NCBI GenBank assembly: GCA_045565695.1
Contig: JBJLEZ010000007.1
Coordinates: 1-64,000 of the forward strand
DNA length: 64,000 nucleotides
Source: GCA-2690565 sp002457235
Lineage (GTDB): Bacteria > Verrucomicrobiota > Verrucomicrobiia > Opitutales > Coraliomargaritaceae
Reading direction: 5' to 3'
In this document: piece by piece, positions 19,101 to 27,653 of the stretch
Numbering within the stretch: the first letter of the stretch is position 1
Layout of the letters: every line of letters begins with the position of its first letter
Position numbers and translations under genes: made by a program
Notes under the pieces: model-generated
The model's input: only the letters and a program-made list of their open reading frames with translations
The model's database searches: none
Told to the model about the DNA's origin: nothing

Positions 19101-20482
19101 CTAAAGAGCTTCCTCTTATTCCGCTACTTTCCATAACTCAATTAGACCATGCACCTCTTGGACGAGATTATGATCATTTCGCATATTATGTAGGAAGGCA
19201 TAATCCAGATGACTATGAAAATCACCTTGAATCTTATTCTCTTTTGGGAGATCACCCTAGAGGAGCTGCACTTTTCCCAGGCAAAGAAGAAAGAAAAATG
19301 GCTCCGTCATTTAATATGGCAGTTGGAAACAGCTGGGCTCATCCGACCATCCCATTAAATGGTATTATCGAAACTGAAGATGCTTATGATGGGTATGCTT
19401 CGGATCGCTCATACCTTTTAAATGAAACACTTTTTGACTCCTATTTCTTTACAGGATTAGCTTATCCTAGCGGCCCCTTCAAAGATGATATGAAAGAAAT
19501 GAATCAGCAATTATCTGATTGGCTAAGCAATAAGGGTACGCTTCCTAATGCTAACTATAATTTTAAAGTACCGAATAATATGTCTAGAAGTGAAGCTTTA
19601 GATGCAATATCCTACAGCAATATAGATACTTTGGATTTATTTGATAAGATTGCTAATTTCATTGAAATTGAAGGTGCATTCAATATCAATTCAACCTCAG
19701 TGGATAGTTGGGTGGCTCAGTTATCCTCTTTAAGAGGGAAAGAGGTACTTTATGATAATTCCGACTATGGGGAATATAACATTGATAGTACAAATACGGA
19801 AAACACTCCAGTACTTAGTCAAACTATACCCGCAGAAAAATCCCTAGAAAACACAGGTGGTACGATTGATTCCATCGTTGAGAACTCTTGGTCTCATTAT
19901 CGGTCTCTTGAAGATTCACAGCTACTCAAACTAGCTGAAGAAATTGTTAAACAGATAAAAGCTAGAGGCCCTTTCTTATCCCTGTCACAATTTTTCAATC
20001 GTGAAATTTCCGAGCGAAAGCCATTTAACATCAAAGGTGCTATTCAAACAGCCATAGATGAATCCTATATTAATTTAGAATCAACAAAAGAAAATGTCGC
20101 ATCCGCCTTGATAGAGCGCTTTGAGAGAGATGAAGGCAATAAAAATTGGATAGATAATGCAAACTTCATTTCTCCTGAAATTTTTGAAAGCGGTGCAAAC
20201 CAAGGATTGCCAGGCTACATTACTCAAGCTTCCCTTCTGAGGCCATTGTGTCCAATTATAAGTGCAAGATCTGACACATTTATCATACGTGCGTATGGAG
20301 ATTTAAAAGAAAATGGAGAAATCAAATCAAGTGCTTGGTGTGAAGCAGTTCTTCAAAGAAGGATAGATTTAATTGATCAAAGAGACCAATTAAATCCAAA
20401 TTTCAGCAAATTAGACTCAAATGCTTTCAATAGACAATTTGAAGTAGTCAGCTTTAGATGGCTTAATGCTGATGAAATATAA
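16151..20482 (+). CDS. Verru_Chthon cassette protein A-type giant pseudopilin
   Basis: 1443 residues. The N-terminus has a basic leader FRRRRSSG followed by FALMVALGLMSFVLLIILGL, a prepilin-type cleavage site and membrane helix, then a heptad-like NITSAEKDLATAKQNALFALNLAIGDLQ helix. Absence of Glu at mature position 5 and the large body resemble tip pseudopilins of the GspK/PilX type. Length, leader and the QNALFALNLAIGDLQ..MGPDQR motif match the Verru_Chthon cassette protein A family, restricted to Verrucomicrobiota. The body contains mixed beta-rich domains of no known fold. The usual cassette partners B, C and D are not adjacent, so this is an isolated A protein in the glucan locus. Function unknown; a surface or secretion-linked role is inferred from the leader. 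Confidence 0.85.
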   Translation: MTFHFFSKKKVSKNIPIFRRRRSSGFALMVALGLMSFVLLIILGLSTLVQVNSNITSAEKDLATAKQNALFALNLAIGDLQNEMGPDQRISATASILDGFPETEAIDGVNNPYWTGAWNSNDSLENNLVNQVVSKNRTSSDGKPSHFRRWLISTPINGQSMSPEESIEFAKNFSKNSEDAILMVGFGTVGEEATAENSVYVPRQIINKELEEENGYAYWVGDEGVKSRVAGAKPKKIQTDLEQILNVNNAGSPRLNAIDGFADAVDISAQSDKILTLGTAQFAFNEALGGNIDAFKNKFHSLSAFSRGLMVDVKHGGTRNDLSLLFASGSLPLEYEDQPMFEYESSLGPSWNYALRYHNIYKLIRNDSGRNYINTSDFWDDAETEISPSEIKYPDIPVPVLARMQLIFSLHKQRNTFNGRINENLLEQEEEEANQTEQGYRSESLSQYTSWEGNGSGFVGYSSFFGPSLGTAFFIEDTNENTHFTIANESLFPFEFIEGEGSVYLERQDYFNSTTVTGYIKLIGADIDTEEEVIFTEDFTLNQFEALLLDIPMIPNTSFDRFQLHFNEDSIGDSVFLTNVQIEADLQPKSAKSQSNREDILHLMMTPVFYLWNPYNVEIVMDDEKENRGAYQYFFAPPDISFTYDGGKRWISLRDFKVFQFGRGGELFNMWSSNNEKNRLTRGKGFEIPAGEFRYNVVIPPPNNTDINKDAYIRMQFFDPWYVNYRQLFGTDDPSLDGFERTFRPYVANWVESTNNVIDYNSVYSGVFSPILNSESRGGAGLNSSNGKARKKDRSLKKLVNEGDAFQFGLKLNNQFFASRLSMGGGWNDPDPSYNYNQKPPVHETRFIGALNIDTNFKDDPFEASSYHKSESRFLDVAYDDLKRIYSNNQFVGAKYAKKIALNIDIRGFSEEGTPGKHAFFIDPANNYYYDNDESDASLALAPFRIYIKEIDNSEIIKFDPNSDDPTKILFETVAGDEVGKCVAKELPLIPLLSITQLDHAPLGRDYDHFAYYVGRHNPDDYENHLESYSLLGDHPRGAALFPGKEERKMAPSFNMAVGNSWAHPTIPLNGIIETEDAYDGYASDRSYLLNETLFDSYFFTGLAYPSGPFKDDMKEMNQQLSDWLSNKGTLPNANYNFKVPNNMSRSEALDAISYSNIDTLDLFDKIANFIEIEGAFNINSTSVDSWVAQLSSLRGKEVLYDNSDYGEYNIDSTNTENTPVLSQTIPAEKSLENTGGTIDSIVENSWSHYRSLEDSQLLKLAEEIVKQIKARGPFLSLSQFFNREISERKPFNIKGAIQTAIDESYINLESTKENVASALIERFERDEGNKNWIDNANFISPEIFESGANQGLPGYITQASLLRPLCPIISARSDTFIIRAYGDLKENGEIKSSAWCEAVLQRRIDLIDQRDQLNPNFSKLDSNAFNRQFEVVSFRWLNADEI

Positions 20483-20500
20483 ACTTAAATTGAAAATTAA

Positions 20501-21160
20501 ATGCTATTAAAATTGGGAAAACTTGCTTTAGCTATTTTAATAATCTCTTCATGCCTTCTACACGGTAAAGAATTTAGACTAATTTCATTAGATGATTTTC
20601 AGGATATTGAAGGATTCAAATTTGCAAACAATGATGGCTTCAAAAGAATAACACTAAAAAAGTATTGCCTAAATCCAAGTTATTCTGTTCCGAAAATTAA
20701 CAAAGCATACTTTTTTGCAATTGATGCTTTAACCAAAGAGGTATCAAAAAAACCTAGTTTAATAATTCCATTCACAGATATAAATAAAGACTCAATTGTA
20801 TTATTAGAAAAAGATGACTCAACGGCTGAAGGCATGAAATTCAGCATTATACAAAATGATGAGAAGGAATTCCCTTATCATAGTGCGAATGTTTTTAATA
20901 ATAGCGAAAAGCTAATAATTATAAGGGTAGGCAAAGAGATTTTCAAAATCCCACCAAAGAGCAGTCGCAATTTACAATTAATTTTAAAAGATGAAGGGTT
21001 CTCTTACGATAAGGTTGTCTTCGCTGGTCAAAGAACTGACAAAAGTATTGATTATTTTTACTCTTCATACTGGCGACTAAATCAATATCAGAAAAAAATA
21101 TGTTTCATAGATTTTGATCAAAAGAAAAATAGATTAAAACTAATAGATTTAGTATTCTAA
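20501..21160 (+). CDS. Small exported protein of unknown function paired with the pseudopilin
   Basis: 219 residues with a signal peptide (LGKLALAILIISSCLLHGKEF); SSC could be a lipobox-like site but lacks the usual leucine. The rest is basic, beta-strand-rich, with no motif I recognise (notable: DGFKRITLKKYCLNPSYSVPKI near 45-66 and IPPKSSRNLQLILKDEGF near 150-168). It starts 18 bp after the pseudopilin stop codon and ends in a convergent junction with the GH17 gene, so the two plus-strand genes form an isolated operon. A partner or chaperone role for the pseudopilin is an inference from position. Confidence 0.65.
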   Translation: MLLKLGKLALAILIISSCLLHGKEFRLISLDDFQDIEGFKFANNDGFKRITLKKYCLNPSYSVPKINKAYFFAIDALTKEVSKKPSLIIPFTDINKDSIVLLEKDDSTAEGMKFSIIQNDEKEFPYHSANVFNNSEKLIIIRVGKEIFKIPPKSSRNLQLILKDEGFSYDKVVFAGQRTDKSIDYFYSSYWRLNQYQKKICFIDFDQKKNRLKLIDLVF

Positions 21161-21199
21161 AAATTATTAGATAACCTATTAAAAGTTAAGAGAGATTAC

Positions 21200-22189
21200 T
21201 CAATCTTCCCTTAAAACAAGTTTTGGTGATCTATCCTCAAAATAAATACCCCAGTTTTTTTCTGCTGCATCAGGAACATTTTCATTGCCTTTCCATGGCT
21301 CGTCAAAAGCTTCAAAGAAAAACACTGTAATGTTATTGTCCTTTGACCACTTTTTTAATCCATCATAATAGAGCTTCTGATTAGCTTCACTTGCTCTATC
21401 GCCAAATTCATTGGCTCTTGTCGCCCAACCCGCTTCCATAATGGCAATACTTTTATCCGGCAGCGCTTGTATGACTTTTTCAATACCTTCAATGGTAAAT
21501 GACATTCCGTTTTCAATGCCCTCACCTTCCCAAAGCGGGTAAATGTGCACGCCTAAAAAGTCCAATTCCTTAGCTAAATTAGCGCCATAATCTCGCCACC
21601 AGTAATGCGTTTCTGAAACTGTTACAGGTTGTTGGATATTGGCTTTTACTTCTCGTACTAGTTGAATAACTCTTTCCTCGGACATCATGTGATCATTCCA
21701 ACTAACCAATGCTTCATTGCCCACATTGACTGCAACAACAATATCTTTATATTTATTCGCTAATTCAATCGAAGTATGAACCTCTATTTCATTATTAATG
21801 CGATTCTTTGCCAACTTGGAATTTGGTATAGGCTCCGTCAGCCAGCCGCATCCATCGTGGTTACTAATTTCTGCGTCTAACCAAATGCCTAATAAAACTT
21901 TCATTGGCAAGTCGTGCTTTTTAATAACCTCTAAGGTCATCTGGGTGTTCGTATCACAGTCATACATACGAACGAGCTTAAATCCTTCTTTAAGCAATAT
22001 GTTCAGATCCTCTATGATCTGAGCTTCACTTGGATTTTTTGCTCCATCACCACGGTCAGGATGCTGACCCTTACGAAAGCCCGAGTAAGAAAGCGCCCAA
22101 TGCTCATCTTCAATGAGCGCACTGGGTAGTTGTGGTAAAGATGCACACAAAGCAGACATGCTTAAAGTAAGTAAGATTAAACGCAGCAT
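21200..22189 (-). CDS. Secreted GH17 beta-1,3-glucanase or glucanosyltransferase
   Basis: 329 residues with a signal peptide of about 17 residues. The GH17 TIM barrel is visible: SYSGFRKGQHPDRG near the N-terminus, FKLVRMYDCDTNT, VVAVNVGNEAL with acid/base Glu159, FLGVHIYPLWEG, and IAIMEAGWAT with nucleophile Glu252. GH17 enzymes cut or rearrange beta-1,3-glucans such as laminarin. It follows the GH16 gene by 18 bp on the same strand, so the two enzymes are almost certainly co-expressed. No carbohydrate-binding module is attached, unlike its GH16 partner. Short chain length suggests a single domain. Confidence 0.92.
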   Translation of the reverse strand: MLRLILLTLSMSALCASLPQLPSALIEDEHWALSYSGFRKGQHPDRGDGAKNPSEAQIIEDLNILLKEGFKLVRMYDCDTNTQMTLEVIKKHDLPMKVLLGIWLDAEISNHDGCGWLTEPIPNSKLAKNRINNEIEVHTSIELANKYKDIVVAVNVGNEALVSWNDHMMSEERVIQLVREVKANIQQPVTVSETHYWWRDYGANLAKELDFLGVHIYPLWEGEGIENGMSFTIEGIEKVIQALPDKSIAIMEAGWATRANEFGDRASEANQKLYYDGLKKWSKDNNITVFFFEAFDEPWKGNENVPDAAEKNWGIYFEDRSPKLVLRED

Positions 22190-22207
22190 GGTGAAAAATT
22201 AATTTTT

Positions 22208-24211
22208 CTATTCAATATCAACTTTAAAGAAGAAGTTATTCGAACCAACATCTAATCCCGTAATACTTTCAACTGATGGATCAAAAATATTTGATTGCGT
22301 ACTACCATTACCACTTTCGGTTTTCCAATTATACCAGTTGATTAAATCATCACTGACACTTATTGAATAATTTCGATTTGGCTTAGAGTTGTATTCTATA
22401 TTATAGATACCAGAAAGATTCATAAAACCTTGAAGGTAAAAGAAGTCACTAGAATCGGTTAAAGATGTTCCAGCTATGGATTCAAAGTAATCACTGCTGT
22501 TGTCATTATCAGAATCAGTGCTATTTAAATCTGAGTTGTAGATAATCGCTTCTTGATAGTTATTCAATCCGTCTCCATCGTTGTCACTAGTGTCTTGATT
22601 TACATTTATCGTGTATGATTTGTCCTCATTCATGAAAATTGTTCTAGATGCCCAATTACTATTTGATAGGAGATATCCCGTAAATGGAGTTGCTTGAACT
22701 AAGACCGATGAGTCTTTCGGATAATTCACTAAATTAGGGGATTTGGTTACTGAAATTTGGGTAGAATCATAATTTAAGTTCAATTCGCAAGTAGTCAGGG
22801 AAGTGATCTCATAATTTACGTTTTTTACGACCATTTCAGCATAGCTAAAATTTGAGGGAACGGAAACGGTTTCTGGATACCAACCACCCATAGCTATATT
22901 CATGATTAAGAAATATTCTTTATCTCCATTTCCAAAGGTTTCAGGATCTTTGGTCAATGAAGGGCGCCAAAATTCTTGATTTGTATAATTTTGAGTATAC
23001 CTAGAGCCAGAGATAAAAACATCATCCAAAAACATCTCAATTTTATTGGTGGTTCCATCGTCATAACGGTATATATCAACACGCCATTTATGAAATTTTG
23101 TATGAATATCCGATTGAGTATAGTAGCTTGCTGTATAAGTTGGGTTATATCCAGTATCAACTGGATCCCAATGATAAGCTAAATTAGCTTGTGTTTCATA
23201 GCCAGAGGCGCCTCCATTTGGCGCTTTAGTAGGAGACCATTCTAGAACGTCAATTTCAGCGCAATGTGGCCAATTAATCCATTGACCATTTATTTGATCA
23301 TTGCCCATAAGCCACAAAGCTGGCCATAAAGGTACATTTTCAACGTAGTTTCCAGTACTATCTCTAGCCACCGGTAGTTGTGCTTCAAATTCGACACTGA
23401 GTTTTTCCCCTAGCCCAACTTTGATCCCATCATGTATCTGGGTATTCACTCTTGATGACTGATATGTATTTGATCCAGTTCTATCGATTCGTAAGACTAA
23501 ATTATTATTAGCATCAAGACCCACTTTATTAGGCACATAGTCCTGAATTTCATTATTGTAGGGATTGTAATTCTCTTCTTGCTGCCATAAAATATTATTC
23601 CCTGTGTTCATATTTTCTCCAAAGGAGAAATTTCCAGAGTAGTTCGTCACATTATTCGGAGTATAATAGTCAACATATTCAGCAGGCAGAAATGGATCTG
23701 GCGAATCGCCTTCGTTTTCCGTAACGTACACACTATTCACGACAACTCGCTCACCTTTATCTACAATGTACAAAAGTAAGTTTGAAAATGTATTCACACC
23801 TTGTGGTGGTATATCTATGGTATAAGTGGACGGCGAACTTCCACTGACAACAACTTCAGAGGTGGAGTAACTAGGTTCAGTATCTGCTTCTAAGTTTCCA
23901 TTAGTATTATAGGCGAGTCGTTCAAATTTAAATTTCACCTTAACGACTCCGCCTAATGGGTGATAGGCAGTAAAATTTACTTGACCTCCCGAGGGAAAAG
24001 AAAATGGGAATCCCGAAGAAGTTGCACTATTCATACCTCCAAAACCAGCCCAATCTTCTGCATCATTAGGAAATACAAGAGTGTTACCATTGGTAATAGT
24101 CGCACCACCAAAGGAGTCCCAGCTGAGTGTTATTTCTGAAGTATTACCCTGAGCAATATTGAAAATAATAAGGATAAATAAAAGCAGTTTTAATTTAAAT
24201 AATTTTATCAT
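22208..24211 (-). CDS. Secreted GH16 laminarinase with N-terminal shared beta-module
   Basis: 667 residues: signal peptide (about 1-22), the shared ~150-residue module (about 28-165; WAGFGG, PFSFPSGGQVNF, KFKFERLAY, IPPQGVNTFSNLLLYIVD), a GH16 jelly roll (about 180-465), a beta extension, calcium-type repeats (DNDGDGLNNYQE, DSDNDNSSDYFE) and a final S-DDL-x-x-W module (about 600-667). The catalytic signature AEIDVLEW gives Glu319 nucleophile, Asp321 and Glu324 acid/base; the ExDxxE form and the PLWPALWLMG strand are typical of bacterial laminarinases. Expected to cut beta-1,3-glucan outside the cell. First gene of a two-gene unit with GH17. Confidence 0.93.
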   Translation of the reverse strand: MIKLFKLKLLLFILIIFNIAQGNTSEITLSWDSFGGATITNGNTLVFPNDAEDWAGFGGMNSATSSGFPFSFPSGGQVNFTAYHPLGGVVKVKFKFERLAYNTNGNLEADTEPSYSTSEVVVSGSSPSTYTIDIPPQGVNTFSNLLLYIVDKGERVVVNSVYVTENEGDSPDPFLPAEYVDYYTPNNVTNYSGNFSFGENMNTGNNILWQQEENYNPYNNEIQDYVPNKVGLDANNNLVLRIDRTGSNTYQSSRVNTQIHDGIKVGLGEKLSVEFEAQLPVARDSTGNYVENVPLWPALWLMGNDQINGQWINWPHCAEIDVLEWSPTKAPNGGASGYETQANLAYHWDPVDTGYNPTYTASYYTQSDIHTKFHKWRVDIYRYDDGTTNKIEMFLDDVFISGSRYTQNYTNQEFWRPSLTKDPETFGNGDKEYFLIMNIAMGGWYPETVSVPSNFSYAEMVVKNVNYEITSLTTCELNLNYDSTQISVTKSPNLVNYPKDSSVLVQATPFTGYLLSNSNWASRTIFMNEDKSYTINVNQDTSDNDGDGLNNYQEAIIYNSDLNSTDSDNDNSSDYFESIAGTSLTDSSDFFYLQGFMNLSGIYNIEYNSKPNRNYSISVSDDLINWYNWKTESGNGSTQSNIFDPSVESITGLDVGSNNFFFKVDIE

Positions 24212-24330
24212 AGGGTAGAATAATTATCTATAGATAATGGAAAAATATAATAAAATAATATATTAATTCTAGTTAATATAAGCAAACGAAATATAAAAAT
24301 ACTTATGTTATAAAATCTTCATTTAATAAA

Positions 24331-24359
24331 AAAATGCGATGGTTTTCCCATCGCATTTT
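24331..24359 (-). terminator. Rho-independent terminator after the multimodular gene
   Basis: AAAATGCGATGG and its complement form a 12-bp stem with a TTTT-type loop; on the minus strand it is followed by a run of T. It lies 25 bp past the stop codon of the 1028-residue gene, which separates that gene from the GH16-GH17 unit. Confidence 0.85.
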
Positions 24360-24383
24360 GTGAAAAGAACTTATTAACCAGAC

Positions 24384-27300
24384 TTACTCATTGGAAACCG
24401 AAACTTTAATAAATACACTATCCGTATTTGTACCACTGACAGTCGCAGTTGCTGTAGTAGTGCCTGCAGATGGAGTATCATCTTGAGTAGCAATTACCAC
24501 AGTAGTGCCACCAACGGAAGCTCCACTATCATTCCATGTTGATAGGTCTGTTGACCATAGATATTCCGCAGATACATCTGAAGCGACGTCGCTATTCTTA
24601 GTATGTTGCATATTTAAAGTGCCCGTTGAGTAAGCAATATTAGACATACCACCTGATTGACTGTTTGGCTGAGTTCCTAAGAAATTTTCTAAGCCGTTTG
24701 GTATTCCATCATTATCTGGGTCTGCGCTGAATGTTGCATCAGATCCTGATAATCCATTATTTGAAGCCCAATTCGAAAATGTGTTAATAGAGGAAACAAA
24801 AGAAACTGAAATATCGTCAAAGTGAATGTATGAACCTGCACCACCACCATAAATTTTCAGCAATGCCTGATTAGCACCATTTGGCACCGTAACAGTTTGG
24901 CTATACTGCGCCCAAGCATTGTCACTACCTGAATGGATATCTGTAGTTAAATCAGCTGGTTCGCTAGATATTTCAGATCCATTTACATCGTAGAATGTAA
25001 ATTGAGCGATCCCCATATCTGTGCCCATTTGGCGATTCATGTAGAAGCTTAAACTATATATATTTCCAGCTGCCATTCCAAAAGCATCTAGATTTTCAGG
25101 AATATTATTATTAGAAACAATATACTTAGTACCCCTTTGGCCATCAAAGGTGTTTAAGATTGATACTCTACCTTTGATTGTACCGACACCATCTTGATTA
25201 TTGTATACTGCGGTTGTTCCAGTACCTGATGACCAATAACTTGTGTGTGAATCAAGGTGATTCTTTGTGAAATTACCATCAGTTATTGGACTAGTTTCAG
25301 TAAAGTTAGCTACAATATCCTTGATTTGAATTTCACCACGTGGAACTTCTGGATTGGCATTTCTACCTTGTAATAAAAATCCAATAGACGGAAGGTAAGT
25401 TTCACCTGTAGGAAGATCTGCTGTTAAAATAAAATTACCTGTGCTCGCATCCAATACAATAGTATCTTCAACAATAATTGGACTTCCCTCTGTAATAGAG
25501 GTATCAATACATCTTATAAACGCAGTAACTTGATATTTTTCATGCAAATCATAAGAGTTAACTGTTCCTGCAAAATTCACAGTGTGACCTAATATCGAAC
25601 TACTAAGTCCATTATCAACATCTGGATAAGTTCCCTCTATCTTAAGAGTCTGTTCTAAGTAAAATTTACCATCCGTTTCGCCTGGATCACTCCATGATGC
25701 AAATGCCTGAGTATTTGGCTTCATGGTTAATATATTTTCTCCATTTACATCGGACCAAGTTGCAGGAAGGTCTTCAAGATGCCCCCATTCAGTTCCATTT
25801 ACTCTAGAACCTTGGCTCTCATCCTCATTTAAATTGTACCAAGTAACGTAAGCAGACCATCTTAATGGGTCTTCAGTTGTACCAGCACCAGTATCAACAC
25901 TTGTGTTAATTGAGCCATCACTTGCAAAAGCAGTTTCACCATTATATTTAGGTGGATCTTCGAAATTTTCATCGGAAAGTGCTGCAACAAAATTTACTGT
26001 TACTTGTTGATTCAAAGGGACCCCATCAACACCAAAAGGATTTCCTGTAACTGCAAATCCAGCCCAATCTGCTACTGCAGCTAGATCCGCAGTATAATAG
26101 GTAAAACTGTCTTCATTAGCTTGTGAGCCACCGAATAAGTTACCAAACCATATTGAGTTTTGTCCTGTGCCACCATAGGGATCATTAGTGCCAACAACAA
26201 CCTCAACATCTCTTACGCTAACTGGTTGATCTCTTCCAGCAAGATACATAAGTATGTTTGTAAATAATTTATCTGATGTCAGAGATGCATTTATAGCGCT
26301 GTACTCTCCGCTGTAAGCAGGGATACTTACACTATATTGAGTCGGTGTGGTTGAGTTTACTTCTACCCATGGAGTTTCTAGCGAAAGGGTAGTATAAGGA
26401 TTAGCTAAGTCTTCGAAAATAAATCGAACCCCATTAGTTGGAGTTTCAGGAATTGCGTAAGCATCATCGGTTACAATTACTTCTCCTATTTGAACCCCAA
26501 TATCTCTATCAACAATATAAACTAAAAATGAATTGTATGTTTGATAACCATAACTAGCTGATGAAGGAATAGTCACTGAGTAAGTTTGAGTTGTACTTCC
26601 TGTAATTTCGATGCCAGTGACTATTTCATCCCCTGTAACTGGGTCTGTATCTGAGCCTTGTGTAGTAATAAAAGGTTCATTATCTGGGTATGGATTTGCC
26701 TCAAATTTGAAATAAATGTTAGCAGTTCCACCACTTGGAACAGATGCCTCAAATGAAATATTTCCATCCTCATTAAATGTGAAAGGAGTTGATTGAGGAG
26801 CTATACTTGCAAATGCAGCCCATGATGCAGCACCTGATGGAAAAGTTAAGAGCCCATCTTCATTAGTAGTACCATTAAAAACACTCCATGCCTCCGGTTT
26901 AATTACTGTAGTGCTGGCTGCTCCTGCCACAAAATCAGAATTTGGTACCACATCATCATCAAGTATTTTAACTTCTGTTATATCAACTGAAATATCATTT
27001 TCTACAATGTACATTTGGAAACTAGAGAATGTATTTGTTCCTTGAGACGGTATATTAATTTCCTTTTCTTCGACTGCACTACCTGTGAAGGTCACATCTA
27101 TATAAGCATTGCCGGCAAAATCTGCTTTTGGTAAAGTGTCCGCAGCCTGACCACCTTCTGCGTTATATCCTAAGCGTTCAAAAACAAAACGAAGTGTTGC
27201 AGTGCCTCCGCTAGGAACTCCAGCACTTACAGTAAGTGTACCTTCATCAGCAAAACTAAATGGCTTCCAAGTTGGGTTGCTATCTAGTGCAGAAAATCCT

Positions 27301-27470
27301 GCATAAGAGGCAGCTCCGGTTGGGAAATTAAATTCCGATCCAGTTATTTCTGTACCATTATATACGTCCCATCCAGGAACCACAGTTAATTCTGCAGACA
27401 AAATTAAAGCAGAATAAAAAAGAGTTAGAAGCAGAAATGGAAACATTAAAAGCGAACGTAATAGATTCAT
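24384..27470 (-). CDS. Multimodular secreted protein built mainly of shared beta-modules and CBM-like domains
   Basis: 1028 residues, signal peptide about 1-27. Module order: shared beta-module copy 1 (about 32-175; FERLGYN, NIPSQGTNTFSSFQMYIVEND), copy 2 (about 190-340; same WAAF, PFTF, GGTANIYFKFEANPYP pattern), a truncated copy containing only its second half (about 345-425), a diverged longer unit (about 435-720), a CBM4/9-like beta-sandwich (about 730-895; FGMAAGNIYSLSFYMNRQ, YIHFDDISVSF), an FSNWASNNGLSG...DPDNDGIPNGLENFLGT segment common in this phylum, and a C-terminal STDLSTW module. No catalytic signature was found. Likely a glucan-binding surface scaffold; monocistronic between a terminator and a divergent rpsR. 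Confidence 0.75.
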   Translation of the reverse strand: MNLLRSLLMFPFLLLTLFYSALILSAELTVVPGWDVYNGTEITGSEFNFPTGAASYAGFSALDSNPTWKPFSFADEGTLTVSAGVPSGGTATLRFVFERLGYNAEGGQAADTLPKADFAGNAYIDVTFTGSAVEEKEINIPSQGTNTFSSFQMYIVENDISVDITEVKILDDDVVPNSDFVAGAASTTVIKPEAWSVFNGTTNEDGLLTFPSGAASWAAFASIAPQSTPFTFNEDGNISFEASVPSGGTANIYFKFEANPYPDNEPFITTQGSDTDPVTGDEIVTGIEITGSTTQTYSVTIPSSASYGYQTYNSFLVYIVDRDIGVQIGEVIVTDDAYAIPETPTNGVRFIFEDLANPYTTLSLETPWVEVNSTTPTQYSVSIPAYSGEYSAINASLTSDKLFTNILMYLAGRDQPVSVRDVEVVVGTNDPYGGTGQNSIWFGNLFGGSQANEDSFTYYTADLAAVADWAGFAVTGNPFGVDGVPLNQQVTVNFVAALSDENFEDPPKYNGETAFASDGSINTSVDTGAGTTEDPLRWSAYVTWYNLNEDESQGSRVNGTEWGHLEDLPATWSDVNGENILTMKPNTQAFASWSDPGETDGKFYLEQTLKIEGTYPDVDNGLSSSILGHTVNFAGTVNSYDLHEKYQVTAFIRCIDTSITEGSPIIVEDTIVLDASTGNFILTADLPTGETYLPSIGFLLQGRNANPEVPRGEIQIKDIVANFTETSPITDGNFTKNHLDSHTSYWSSGTGTTAVYNNQDGVGTIKGRVSILNTFDGQRGTKYIVSNNNIPENLDAFGMAAGNIYSLSFYMNRQMGTDMGIAQFTFYDVNGSEISSEPADLTTDIHSGSDNAWAQYSQTVTVPNGANQALLKIYGGGAGSYIHFDDISVSFVSSINTFSNWASNNGLSGSDATFSADPDNDGIPNGLENFLGTQPNSQSGGMSNIAYSTGTLNMQHTKNSDVASDVSAEYLWSTDLSTWNDSGASVGGTTVVIATQDDTPSAGTTTATATVSGTNTDSVFIKVSVSNE

Positions 27471-27555
27471 AATTATTAAAGGGTTAAAATGGGGGGATTA
27501 AATAAATAAAATATCTCATAATTAAATGGTTTAAAATATACTATTCAAGTAAAAA

Positions 27556-27571
27556 TTGCACATATTTGCAA
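27556..27571. promoter_or_regulatory. Palindromic site TTGCA-N6-TGCAA in a divergent promoter region
   Basis: A perfect 5-6-5 inverted repeat in the 27471-27653 intergenic region, 86 bp upstream of the multimodular gene. It resembles the imperfect repeat over the GH158-like operon promoter (14606-14621) and could be a LacI-family operator. The alternative reading is that TTGCAC here is the -35 box of an rpsR promoter with TATAGA at 27578-27583. Confidence 0.3.
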
Positions 27572-27653
27572 TAAATTTATAGAATAGATGAAAAAGCGAC
27601 CAACAAAGGTATTTTATGCTTGCATAAATGGGAGATTCATCGTTTTTGAGAAG

